Shown here: positions 24,083 to 32,347 of the stretch, one piece after another | Position numbering within the stretch: position 1 is the first letter of the stretch | How the letters are laid out: every line of letters begins with the position of its first letter | NCBI GenBank assembly: GCA_902773135.1 | Contig: CACYDP010000036.1 | Span: 1 to 64,000, forward strand | Direction of reading: 5' to 3' | Origin: an uncultured Ruminococcus sp. | GTDB taxonomy: Bacteria > Bacillota > Clostridia > Oscillospirales > Acutalibacteraceae | DNA: 64,000 nucleotides | Notes under the pieces: generated by a model | Told to the model about the DNA's origin: nothing | Database searches by the model: none | The model's input: only the letters and a program-made list of their open reading frames with translations | Program-made: the position numbers and the translations under genes

Positions 24083-25786
24083 ATGTTAAAAAACAATTTG
24101 AAACTGCTGCTGAAAAGTCCCCATATCAGTATTCCTCTGCTGATATTGCTTTTGTCAACAGTCGGAATCAATCTGTACGCAATGAGCAGCTATTTTATGA
24201 ATTCTGATATATTTGCTTATGCAGAAAAATCTTTATGGCTCTGCATCATCGGCTTTATCATCAACTTTTATGCGTCATATGAGTTTTTTTATCAGATAAG
24301 ATTTTCCGATACGGAGGAAACAATCCAATCCTACCATAATGTCAAAAATAAATCGGATATGGTGTCATTATTGCTGTTAGCTGTCTTTCCTTTCGTCCAA
24401 TTCGTGATTTCACTGTTCTTTAATTGCGTATTATTTTCAACCTCCGGTATGACGAACGACAGTTATATGGTACATATCACCCTGGTATATTTCTTATATA
24501 TCTTTTTAGGCGGTGTTACCGCTGTCATTTTCGGTGCATTAACAGCCAGAAAAATCAAACGAATTGTGGCATACACCATATTTGCACTTGTATTATTTTT
24601 GATGTCCGGAATTTCGGCATTTATCTTTGAAGGTCCCAGTTTGTCCTCATCAATCAACTTCTGGCAGATAAAATATTTTTTCGCTTATCTTCTTCCCAAT
24701 AACCTGAATACCATTCCGTATGATGATTATGGTTTTCCGTGTGAACTATATCGTTGGAATTTGTCGCTGTTCTGGGTTTTATTTCTTTTAATGTTATTAA
24801 TTTTTACTTTCAGACTGACAAAAAAGAAATTAAAAATCATTTCTGTGTGTCTGTGTGCGGCCGCTGCGGCAGTCAATCTGACCGGTTATCTGATGGGCGG
24901 AAGTCATATCGAAGCCGGCAGTGGTATTGATTCGATTTTTTTAAGTGATTACGTGTACTACAAAAATAACAAAACAGAAGTAAAACAACAATCTGCGGAT
25001 TTCAAAATCACCAAATACGAAATGCTGCTGAATATCAGCCGACAGCTTGATGCCGAAGTAACAATGTCGCTTTCAGACCATCAAAAAGGCACCTATCTAT
25101 TTACACTCTATCATCAATATGCTGTCAGCAATGTAACAGATGAAAGCGGCAATCCTCTGAAATACAGCCGCAGCGGGGATTATATTGATATAAAACCCGA
25201 CAGCAGCATTTCAAAAATCAAAATAAAGTACAGCGGATATTCATCCGTATTTTACAGCAGCAGTCAAGGAACCGCTCTGCCGGGCAATTTCCCGTTTTAT
25301 CCTATGGCAGGATATTATGACCTCAAAGCTAAATTCGGAGAATATAACCACATCTTTGCTCCGAAAACCGAGTATAGCGTGACGGTAAATGCCCCTCAAA
25401 AAATTTATTCCAATTTGAAAGAAACCGGGGATCACACTTTTTACGGCAAAACCAACTGCCCCGTTTTTGCAGGCGGTCTTTATGAAGAAACCGATTCAGA
25501 CGAATACCATATCTGCAATATTTCTTCGGAAATCCTGCTGTCAGAGGAAATCACTCCCGAATTTCTTGACGATGTTCAAAAGAAAATCGACCAGCTGGAC
25601 AAAAACTCAGGGATTCATCTGAAAGATTACTACTGGCTCAAAATGAGCTTAACGTTCTGCAACCAAGCATTTGGCAACAACGTTTTATACAGTGAAGACG
25701 GGATTATGCTGTCGTCTGTGGATTCTCCCGAAGAAACAGCCAAAAGTATCATCGAACAGAAAAAAATTTATGATAATGCACAATAA
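24083..25786 (+). CDS. ABC-2-type permease with a C-terminal M1-peptidase-like outer domain
   Basis: 567 residues. Six to eight membrane helices fill residues 1-270 (for example LLILLLSTVGINLYAMSSYF and AAAAAVNLTGYLMGG). Residues about 310-545 are a soluble outer domain of beta-rich character: ITKYEMLLNISRQLDAEVTMSL, VSNVTDESGNPLKYSRSGDY and FYPMAGYYD resemble the N-terminal domain of M1 aminopeptidases, which is known to be fused to ABC permeases in other Clostridia. The HExxH catalytic part is absent; the protein stops after YSEDGIMLSSVDSPEETAKS. It is followed at once by its ATPase and a second membrane subunit. Substrate unknown. Confidence 0.65.
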   Translation: MLKNNLKLLLKSPHISIPLLILLLSTVGINLYAMSSYFMNSDIFAYAEKSLWLCIIGFIINFYASYEFFYQIRFSDTEETIQSYHNVKNKSDMVSLLLLAVFPFVQFVISLFFNCVLFSTSGMTNDSYMVHITLVYFLYIFLGGVTAVIFGALTARKIKRIVAYTIFALVLFLMSGISAFIFEGPSLSSSINFWQIKYFFAYLLPNNLNTIPYDDYGFPCELYRWNLSLFWVLFLLMLLIFTFRLTKKKLKIISVCLCAAAAAVNLTGYLMGGSHIEAGSGIDSIFLSDYVYYKNNKTEVKQQSADFKITKYEMLLNISRQLDAEVTMSLSDHQKGTYLFTLYHQYAVSNVTDESGNPLKYSRSGDYIDIKPDSSISKIKIKYSGYSSVFYSSSQGTALPGNFPFYPMAGYYDLKAKFGEYNHIFAPKTEYSVTVNAPQKIYSNLKETGDHTFYGKTNCPVFAGGLYEETDSDEYHICNISSEILLSEEITPEFLDDVQKKIDQLDKNSGIHLKDYYWLKMSLTFCNQAFGNNVLYSEDGIMLSSVDSPEETAKSIIEQKKIYDNAQ

Positions 25787-25803
25787 AAGGTCGGGTGAAA
25801 TGT

Positions 25804-26619
25804 ATGCTGAAACTTCACAACTGTAAAAAAATCTTCAAAAAGAAAACCGCTCTCAACGGTTTCTCCTGTGAATTTGATCAAGGAATTTACGGACTGTTGG
25901 GACCGAACGGTTCAGGCAAAACAACTTTAATGCGTTGCATCTGCGGTATTATGGATACTGATGGCGGCAATATAGAATCCGATGAAAATATTATCGGCTA
26001 TCTTCCCCAAAATTTTGGTATGTTTAAAACACTGACCGTATATGAAATGATGGATTACTTTGCGACTCTTAAAAATATACCCTCAAAGACAAAAGAGGAA
26101 GAAATTAAACGATGTCTGGAACTCGTGAATCTGACCGAAGTAATGAATGTCAAAACAAAAGGACTTTCAGGCGGTATGATCAGACGTGCAGGAATCGCAC
26201 AAGCCATTATGGGAGATCCGAACATACTGATCTTTGACGAGCCGACCACAGGTCTTGACCCCGAAGAAAGACTGCGGTTCAAAAATCTTTTAAAGAAAAT
26301 CAAAAAAGATAAAACCATTCTTATATCAACTCATATTGTTTCTGACGTTGAAGCAATCTGCAATCAGCTGATCGTTATCAACCAAGGAAAAAATATTTAT
26401 CAGGGCAGTCTGGAAGAAATCCGATCTGCCGCCAAAAACAAAGTCTATATTGTCAGCGAGAAATACGAAGATCAACTGGAAGGAAATTATTTTATCAAGG
26501 ACAGAATCAGCAAAGACAACGAAAACTTTCTTTATGTTCTTTCAAATTCAAAAATCAAATTCGGAGAACCGGCAGAACCCGGCGTTGAGGACGGATACTT
26601 ATGCCTGCTGAAAAATTGA
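25804..26619 (+). CDS. ABC transporter ATP-binding protein
   Basis: 271 residues. ATG at 25804 is favoured over the GTG at 25795. Walker A GPNGSGKTT, Q-loop YLPQNFGMF, signature LSGGMIRRAG, Walker B ILIFDEPTTGLD and switch ISTHI are complete. The C-terminal 70 residues are an accessory domain typical of ABC-2 exporters. It is closest in style to bacteriocin-immunity or drug-export ATPases. Its end overlaps the next gene by 19 bases, so the three genes form one operon. Confidence 0.9.
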   Translation: MLKLHNCKKIFKKKTALNGFSCEFDQGIYGLLGPNGSGKTTLMRCICGIMDTDGGNIESDENIIGYLPQNFGMFKTLTVYEMMDYFATLKNIPSKTKEEEIKRCLELVNLTEVMNVKTKGLSGGMIRRAGIAQAIMGDPNILIFDEPTTGLDPEERLRFKNLLKKIKKDKTILISTHIVSDVEAICNQLIVINQGKNIYQGSLEEIRSAAKNKVYIVSEKYEDQLEGNYFIKDRISKDNENFLYVLSNSKIKFGEPAEPGVEDGYLCLLKN

Positions 26620-27257
26620 TCAGATCCATCAAACTCATTCAGCTGAATCTGAAAAGTATGGGACTGCTTTATTTTATCCCCTATGTCTTTTTGTTTCTGA
26701 TTCTTCCTCTATCGACATATATCAGTCTGACATCGGGAACAGCCAAAGAACAATGTTTTTTGAACAGCTACTTTCAAATACAGATGTTCTGTCCGTTTTT
26801 TGCGGTATGGTGGACCCTGTTCGGATTCAGAGAATTTTCAGAAGGCAAAATGAGAGAACTCCTTTTGGTATATCAAAAAAGTATTCTGAAAGAATTGATC
26901 ATCGTTTGGGTATATTATATTTTACATATGATCATTATGTTGGTATTGTATCTTTGTCTTTTTGGATTCAACTATTTTCATTCTATGATGATACTGACCA
27001 TTCAGTCCTTTGCTTTTTTCTCTGTCGGCATATCGCTGTCTTTTCTGATCAAAAATATCGCTTTGTCTTTTGTGATATGTATTCTATACGAACTCATAGG
27101 TATGTTCGGACAGATTGATATTTTACAGCCGATCAGTATGCTGTCGCTGTCTTTCCCGCAGAACTTTTTTGACGGTATTGTTCCGTATTTGTTCATTTTA
27201 CTCGTTAGTATGATATTGTTAATTTTTTCTAATCTGTTCGCAAAAAAATACGCATAA
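26601..27257 (+). CDS. ABC-2-type membrane subunit
   Basis: 218 residues, six predicted helices, starting inside the end of the ATPase gene. The pattern (FYIPY-like start, QMFCPFFAVWWTLFGFREFSEGKMRELLLVY cytoplasmic loop, ISLSFLIKNIALSFVICILYELIGMFG) resembles small ABC-2 permeases. It probably pairs with the larger permease at 24083-25786. No specific family is recognised. Confidence 0.65.
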   Translation: MPAEKLIRSIKLIQLNLKSMGLLYFIPYVFLFLILPLSTYISLTSGTAKEQCFLNSYFQIQMFCPFFAVWWTLFGFREFSEGKMRELLLVYQKSILKELIIVWVYYILHMIIMLVLYLCLFGFNYFHSMMILTIQSFAFFSVGISLSFLIKNIALSFVICILYELIGMFGQIDILQPISMLSLSFPQNFFDGIVPYLFILLVSMILLIFSNLFAKKYA

Positions 27258-27260
27258 TAT

Positions 27261-27288
27261 AAAACCTGTCCGCAATGGGACAGGTTTT
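27261..27288. terminator. Bidirectional terminator between the ABC operon and oadA
   Basis: AAAACCTGTCC, a 5-base loop, then GGGACAGGTTTT followed by ATG on the plus strand and TATA on the minus. It separates converging genes. Confidence 0.8.
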
Positions 27289-27298
27289 ATGTTTATCA

Positions 27299-28738
27299 TC
27301 AAACGGGATGAACTTTATTTTTCAGATCTGCGGAAGGATTAATGCCGATTTTTTTATCTCTGCGTTTCTTAAAGAAGCCCGGAGCAACTTTCGGGAACTG
27401 TGCATAAGTAAGAACATCTTCTTCCTGCTCGATCCATTCGGGGATCTCCGCACGAAGTTTTTCAAGTTCAGGTTCCAGCAAATCTGCCGGACGGCAGGTA
27501 ACAGGTTTGTCGCTGCCGATAATCTTTTTACGGAATTCAGGATCAATCGGTACGGGTGTTGTGCCGTATTTGCCTGCTACAAGATCTTTGAACTGGTCAT
27601 TACACATTTTGTAACGCTCACCAAGAATCACATTGAATACAGCCTGTGTACCGACGATCTGTGAAGTAGGTGTAACAAGCGGCGGATAGCCTGCATCTTT
27701 ACGCACTCTCGGAACTTCTTCCAGAACTTCTGTGAGCTGATCTTCCTTGCCTGCATCTTTGAGCTGTTTGAGCAGGTTGGAAAGCATACCGCCCGGCACC
27801 TGATAAATGAGTGCTTTGGCATCGGTAGCAAGCATTTTGGGATCAAGAAGTCCGCTCTTGATATACTTCTCACGAAGTGTCATAAAGTATTCTCTGATTT
27901 CTGCCAGCTTGATCAGGTCCAGACCTGTATCATATTCCGTACCCTGAAGCGCTGCCACCATTGATTCGGTCGGTGCGTGCGAAGTACCGTTAGCGAGCGG
28001 TGACATTGCCGTGTCAATTCTGTCACAGCCTGCCTCAATGCCCTTTAACAGACACATTGATGCCAGACCTGATGTATAATGGGTATGAAGCTGAACCGGA
28101 ATTTTAACGGCATCTTTGATGGCTCCCACCAGTTCAGCCGTATAATACGGAGTAAGAAGTGCTGCCATATCCTTGATACAGATCGAATCCGCACCTGCCT
28201 CTTCTATTCTCTTTGCATAGTCAACATAATATTCGGTAGTAAATACCGGACCTGTTGTATAACTGATGGCTACCTGAGCTTCTACATTGCTGTTTTCTTT
28301 TTTAGCTGCCTGAGCCGCTTTGATGGCTGTATTCAGATTTTTAATATCATTCAGAGCATCAAAGATTCTGATAACATCAATACCGTTAGCAACCGAACGC
28401 TGTACAAAATATTCCAGAACATCATCGGCATAATGACGATAGCCGAGCATATTCTGACCTCTGAAAAGCATCTGAAGTCTGGTATTGGGGCAATGTTTGC
28501 GGAGTGTGCGAAGTCTTTCCCACGGATCTTCGTCAAGGAAACGTATACATGAGTCAAACGTTGCACCACCCCAACATTCCAGCGAATAAAAACCTACTTC
28601 ATCCAGTTTTTCAAGAATCGGCAGCATATCGCTCAAGGGCATTCTTGTGGCAATCAGCGACTGATGAGCGTCACGCAGAATCGTTTCGGTAATCTGTATT
28701 TTCTTGGCTGTTGATTCAGCCAATGATTTCTTAGCCAT
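27299..28738 (-). CDS. oadA: Oxaloacetate decarboxylase alpha/transcarboxylase 5S-type carboxyltransferase
   Basis: 479 residues. The HMGL-like barrel begins ITETILRDAHQSLIATRM; QMLFRGQNMLGYRHYADD, DSICIKDMAALLTPY and HTHYTSGLASM are conserved metal and substrate motifs of OadA/PycB. The protein ends after the conserved carboxylase domain and has no biotin domain; that is supplied by the next gene. It moves CO2 between oxaloacetate and biotin. The trio with a biotin carrier and an MmdA-like subunit matches the 12S-1.3S-5S transcarboxylase of propionic acid bacteria as well as Na+-pumping decarboxylases; both options remain open. Confidence 0.85.
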   Translation of the reverse strand: MAKKSLAESTAKKIQITETILRDAHQSLIATRMPLSDMLPILEKLDEVGFYSLECWGGATFDSCIRFLDEDPWERLRTLRKHCPNTRLQMLFRGQNMLGYRHYADDVLEYFVQRSVANGIDVIRIFDALNDIKNLNTAIKAAQAAKKENSNVEAQVAISYTTGPVFTTEYYVDYAKRIEEAGADSICIKDMAALLTPYYTAELVGAIKDAVKIPVQLHTHYTSGLASMCLLKGIEAGCDRIDTAMSPLANGTSHAPTESMVAALQGTEYDTGLDLIKLAEIREYFMTLREKYIKSGLLDPKMLATDAKALIYQVPGGMLSNLLKQLKDAGKEDQLTEVLEEVPRVRKDAGYPPLVTPTSQIVGTQAVFNVILGERYKMCNDQFKDLVAGKYGTTPVPIDPEFRKKIIGSDKPVTCRPADLLEPELEKLRAEIPEWIEQEEDVLTYAQFPKVAPGFFKKRRDKKIGINPSADLKNKVHPV

Positions 28739-28776
28739 TTTACAGTTTTCTCCTTTCGGTATATTCCGGGTCTCAA

Positions 28777-29151
28777 TTATTTCAGTGTCACAAGAACCGA
28801 ACCTGTATCAACAGATTCACCCTTTGCTACCTCAACAGAAGCAACTGTTGCATCGTGAGCGGCTTTGATTTCATTTTCCATTTTCATCGCCTCAAGCACT
28901 ACCAGTACATCGCCCGTCTTGACAGCCTGACCCGCACTGACGGGTACATTGATGATGGTGCCGGGCATCGGTGACTTAACGGGTTCCGCATCAGCCGGAG
29001 CGGCTGACTTTTTGGGAGCAGCTGCTTTGGGAGCCGCTTTTGGTGCCGCTTTTGGTGCCGCTGCGGGAGCCGCTGCTGCGACAGAGCCGTCTGCTTCTTC
29101 TACCTGAACATCATATACAACACCGTTTACGGTTATTTTCAAGTTTTTCAT
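28777..29151 (-). CDS. Biotin carboxyl carrier protein (1.3S/GcdC type)
   Basis: 124 residues from the ATG at 29151 (AAAGGAAA upstream). Residues 1-20 are an assembly segment (MKNLKITVNGVVYDVQVEE), 21-55 an Ala/Pro/Lys-rich flexible linker, and 56-124 a biotinyl domain with EAMKMEN, where Lys90 would carry biotin. Propionibacterium 1.3S, as I recall, is 123 residues with the biotin at Lys89 and the same MKLKVTVNG-type start, so size and layout match closely. It shuttles carboxyl groups between the two flanking carboxyltransferases. Confidence 0.9.
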   Translation of the reverse strand: MKNLKITVNGVVYDVQVEEADGSVAAAAPAAAPKAAPKAAPKAAAPKKSAAPADAEPVKSPMPGTIINVPVSAGQAVKTGDVLVVLEAMKMENEIKAAHDATVASVEVAKGESVDTGSVLVTLK

Positions 29152-29186
29152 ATTGAGATTTCCTTTCAGTTTTATGTAAAAATTGA

Positions 29187-30557
29187 TCAAATATAAAGAT
29201 TATTATGCTTTTTGGGAAGAGTGGAAACACGTTTGTTAGCGAGCATATCCAGAGCAGCAATCAATTTTGCTCTTGTATCTTCGGGATTGATAATATCCTC
29301 CACATAGCCGTTTTCTGCTGCATCAAGTGCGGTAAGATGTTGTTTTTGATATTCTTCCACCACTGCTTTTCTGTCTGCCTGGGGATTTTTGCTGCCTTTC
29401 AGTTTGCCTCCGAGATCATCGCCGAGCATAATCACTGCTTCTGCTTCGGGAGAAAGTGCCGAAATAGAGGCTGTTGTCCACGCAAATGTCAGGTCTGCCG
29501 ATGCACCTGTACCCGCTGCTGCAATATATACCGAACCGAAAGCATCGCCTGTCACAAAGGTCACTTTCGCCGTTGTTGCCTCTGCATAAGCAGAAGTCAG
29601 TTTTGCTGCCGACTTGATGCAGGAAAACTTCTGTGCATCGACAAAAGTAACAACAGGAATACTGAACGCATCACAGAACCGAATAAAACGTGCTGCCTTT
29701 GAACAGGATTTTCCGTCAAGAATTTTTTCAGATGTTGCAACCATACCGACAGTAGTACCGTTTACAGTTGCCAGTACAACAGAAACCGCTTTGCCGTATT
29801 CCTGCTGAAGTTCAATCGCACTGTCTTCATCACAGACATTCAATGCTGCCTGCACAGCGGTTGTATGAATATCCGAAGTACCCTGTTCGCTGATCGAATC
29901 ATATGCCACACAGGCACAGGAAAGATTATTGCTTGGAAGAACCGCAATCAGAGCTTTTGCCTTTTCGATTGCTTCGTCCTCATCTTTGCTTACGATATGA
30001 GCTGTACCGTGTTGGGCATTGAGCTGTGCGGAAGCATTTTCACCGCTTGTTTCAAGCGACATTTCCGCTTTTTCAGACATAATCACAATATCGGCACCGG
30101 CGGCAATCAAAGCCTGTGTACCGAAACATTTTCCGAGTACAACCGAAATCTGAGGAACAACGCCGGAAAGATTGGAAGAATATTTCAAAATATCCCCGTA
30201 AGCCGCCATCAGCTGAGTACCCTCGTCCAGTCTGCCGCCGACAGAGTCATAAAGAGCCACAACGGGTTCTCCTGTTTTCAGTGCAAGGTCATACAGCTTT
30301 TTAATTTTCACTGCCTGAGCCTTTGACATCGCACCGCCGTTGACATCACTGTTCTGGGCAAAGGCATATACACCGATACCGCCCACCGTGCCATGAGCTG
30401 CCGCTGCCTCAGCATAACCGTCTTTTGATTTTGCAAAAGCGTCAATCTCGGTATAAACACCGTCATCAAAGAGTTTAGTAAGTCTTTCATAAGCCTTTGA
30501 AACATTCATTTTCTCACGAATATCCTCAACAGACTGTGTATTTGATTCAATACTCAT
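29187..30557 (-). CDS. Methylmalonyl-CoA decarboxylase alpha/12S-like carboxyltransferase
   Basis: 456 residues, shorter than typical MmdA or 12S (about 500-520). Crotonase-like carboxyltransferase fold in two halves: N-terminal HGTVGGIGVYAFAQNSDVNGGAMS and YDSVGGRLDEGTQ; C-terminal SVVLATVNGTTVGMVA and GDAFGSVYIAAAGTGASADL. GG dipeptides for the CoA thioester oxyanion holes are visible. Substrate could be methylmalonyl-CoA, malonyl-CoA or glutaconyl-CoA. The extended hallmark ending of MmdA is altered, so the acyl group is not certain. First gene of a three-gene operon. Confidence 0.75.
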   Translation of the reverse strand: MSIESNTQSVEDIREKMNVSKAYERLTKLFDDGVYTEIDAFAKSKDGYAEAAAAHGTVGGIGVYAFAQNSDVNGGAMSKAQAVKIKKLYDLALKTGEPVVALYDSVGGRLDEGTQLMAAYGDILKYSSNLSGVVPQISVVLGKCFGTQALIAAGADIVIMSEKAEMSLETSGENASAQLNAQHGTAHIVSKDEDEAIEKAKALIAVLPSNNLSCACVAYDSISEQGTSDIHTTAVQAALNVCDEDSAIELQQEYGKAVSVVLATVNGTTVGMVATSEKILDGKSCSKAARFIRFCDAFSIPVVTFVDAQKFSCIKSAAKLTSAYAEATTAKVTFVTGDAFGSVYIAAAGTGASADLTFAWTTASISALSPEAEAVIMLGDDLGGKLKGSKNPQADRKAVVEEYQKQHLTALDAAENGYVEDIINPEDTRAKLIAALDMLANKRVSTLPKKHNNLYI

Positions 30558-30655
30558 TCAACAATATCCTCCTTTTGTATTGGTGGAAATCTATATTATA
30601 CAATTCTTTACGCTTCCTTGAAACAGGTAAAGTCAAGTACAAATTTCTCCCATTT

Positions 30656-30684
30656 ATTATATTACAATTGATTGAAAATATCAA
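30656..30684 (-). promoter_or_regulatory. Promoter of the carboxyltransferase operon
   Basis: Minus-strand TTGATA (30679-30684) and TATAAT (30656-30661) with a 17-base spacer. A second candidate, TTTCAA and TATAAT with 17 bases between, lies closer to the gene near 30595-30623. Confidence 0.65.
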
Positions 30685-30884
30685 GTAAATATACCATACA
30701 CTTTTTCAATTTTGCAAAGAAACACGAATTTTGTCCGGCAAACCTTTCTGCACTTTTTGTCAAATGTCTCCCGAATTCTCAAAATTAACATAATATGGTA
30801 AATATATACCAACAATATTTTCCATAGAAAAAATAACTATAAAAAACAAACATAATGTTCGTCCATTTTTATGATAAAATGCTA

Positions 30885-30913
30885 TTGAAGATATTGTCGA
30901 AATATGATATTTT
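30885..30913 (+). promoter_or_regulatory. Promoter of the cation antiporter gene
   Basis: TTGAAG (30885-30890) and TATTTT (30908-30913) with a 17-base spacer. The 393-base divergent gap from 30558 to 30950 holds only these promoters. Confidence 0.5.
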
Positions 30914-30950
30914 ATAGTTTGGATTTTGAAAATCAGGGAGGATGAGAACA

Positions 30951-32201
30951 GTGGGTGAAAATACTTTCGGTGAATTTACCTACCTGTTGGTACTGACCAT
31001 ATTGCTGGTATCAACAAAAGTTTTGGGACTTCTTTCAAAAAAAGTCAATATGCCGCAGGTTGTAGGGGCATTGCTTGCAGGCGTTATCGTCGGACCGTCA
31101 TGTCTGAACTTGGTTCAGAGCGGAGATTTTATCAGTAAAACTGCTGAGATCGGCGTAATTATGCTGATGTTTCTGGCAGGAATCGGAACGGACTTCAACG
31201 AACTGAAAAAAACAGGTTTTGCATCATTTGTGATTGCTCTGATCGGTGTCGTTGTTCCTATGGCAGGCGGTGCTTTGACATACAGTTTATTTATGGGCGG
31301 AAACCCATGGGATATAAAAGCTGTATTCGTAGGCGTTGTTTTGATGGCAACATCGGTCAGCATTACCGTTGAAACGCTCAGAGAGATGGGAAAGCTCAAA
31401 ACCAAAATGGGTACAGCGATTCTTGGTGCTGCAATCATCGATGACATTATCGGTATTATTGTTTTGACACTTGTGATAGGATTCCAGGATAAAGATGTGA
31501 ATCCGGCAGAATCTATTCTCAAAATCGGCTTGTTCTTTGTATTTGTTGCCGTTTGTGCATTGGTGATGAAACTGCTGTCAATGATACCGAAAAAGTATTA
31601 TGCAAAGAAAAAACGTATCGTTATTTTTGGTTTGTCGTTTGCTTTTATTATGTCGTTCTGTGCCGAATATTTCTTCGGAGTTGCAGATATTACAGGAGCT
31701 TATTTTGCCGGTCTTATCCTCTGCAATTACTCTTCGCACGAGTATATCGACAGCAAGGTCAATACCGCTTCCTATCTGTTTTTCTCCCCTGTATTCTTTG
31801 CCAGTATCGGTATTGCAACCGTACTCGACGGTATGGACAGCCAGATTGTTCTGTTTTCGGTGGTTCTCCTCGCCGTTGCTATACTCACAAAAATCATCGG
31901 CTGCGGACTGGGTGCAAAAATGTGCAAATTCAGCAATAAGGAATCGCTCGCCATCGGCATTGGTATGGTATCGAGAGGAGAAGTAGCTCTGATTGTTGCA
32001 CAAAAAGGTGCTTCTGCCGGAGTGGTTGACCCAAAACTTTTCCCGGCAATCGTTCTGGTGGTTATTGTAACCACTATTATCACCCCGATACTGCTTAAAA
32101 TCATTCTCAGCAGCAAAAAGAAAGCTCCCGGTGATACTGTGGAACAGGACGAAAATACCGAAACTTCATCAGCTGCCAAGATCGTCAAAGAAACTGTATA
32201 A
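30951..32201 (+). CDS. Cation:proton antiporter, CPA2/KefB family
   Basis: 416 residues from a GTG at 30951; the in-frame ATG at 30942 touches the AGGGAGG ribosome binding site (30935-30941) and cannot be served by it, while the GTG is nine bases away. Twelve to thirteen helices; the family signatures VNMPQVVGALLAGVIVGPS, GVIMLMFLAGIGTDFNELK and ILGAAIIDDIIGIIVL (with the ion-binding Asp pair) are present. There is no C-terminal TrkA-N/RCK domain, unlike KefB/KefC; the tail is a short Lys/Glu-rich stretch. Exchanges Na+ or K+ for H+ across the membrane. Confidence 0.85.
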   Translation: MGENTFGEFTYLLVLTILLVSTKVLGLLSKKVNMPQVVGALLAGVIVGPSCLNLVQSGDFISKTAEIGVIMLMFLAGIGTDFNELKKTGFASFVIALIGVVVPMAGGALTYSLFMGGNPWDIKAVFVGVVLMATSVSITVETLREMGKLKTKMGTAILGAAIIDDIIGIIVLTLVIGFQDKDVNPAESILKIGLFFVFVAVCALVMKLLSMIPKKYYAKKKRIVIFGLSFAFIMSFCAEYFFGVADITGAYFAGLILCNYSSHEYIDSKVNTASYLFFSPVFFASIGIATVLDGMDSQIVLFSVVLLAVAILTKIIGCGLGAKMCKFSNKESLAIGIGMVSRGEVALIVAQKGASAGVVDPKLFPAIVLVVIVTTIITPILLKIILSSKKKAPGDTVEQDENTETSSAAKIVKETV

Positions 32202-32252
32202 CAAACTCGCTTGTCCGGAGTTGGCATCTATTGGATCAATGTGAGTAAACCC

Positions 32253-32296
32253 CCGCCCGAAAATATTGCCGGCAGACAGACAATATTTTCGGGCGG
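32253..32296. terminator. 16-base-pair hairpin after the antiporter gene
   Basis: CCGCCCGAAAATATTG (32253-32268) pairs perfectly with CAATATTTTCGGGCGG (32281-32296) around a 12-base loop. The plus strand continues CATATTTATA, not a clean T-tract, so it may be a terminator or a structured leader for the methyltransferase gene. Confidence 0.6.
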
Positions 32297-32347
32297 CATA
32301 TTTATAGCTGGCATACAGCAACATCAATATTTTCCGGAGGATTTTTT

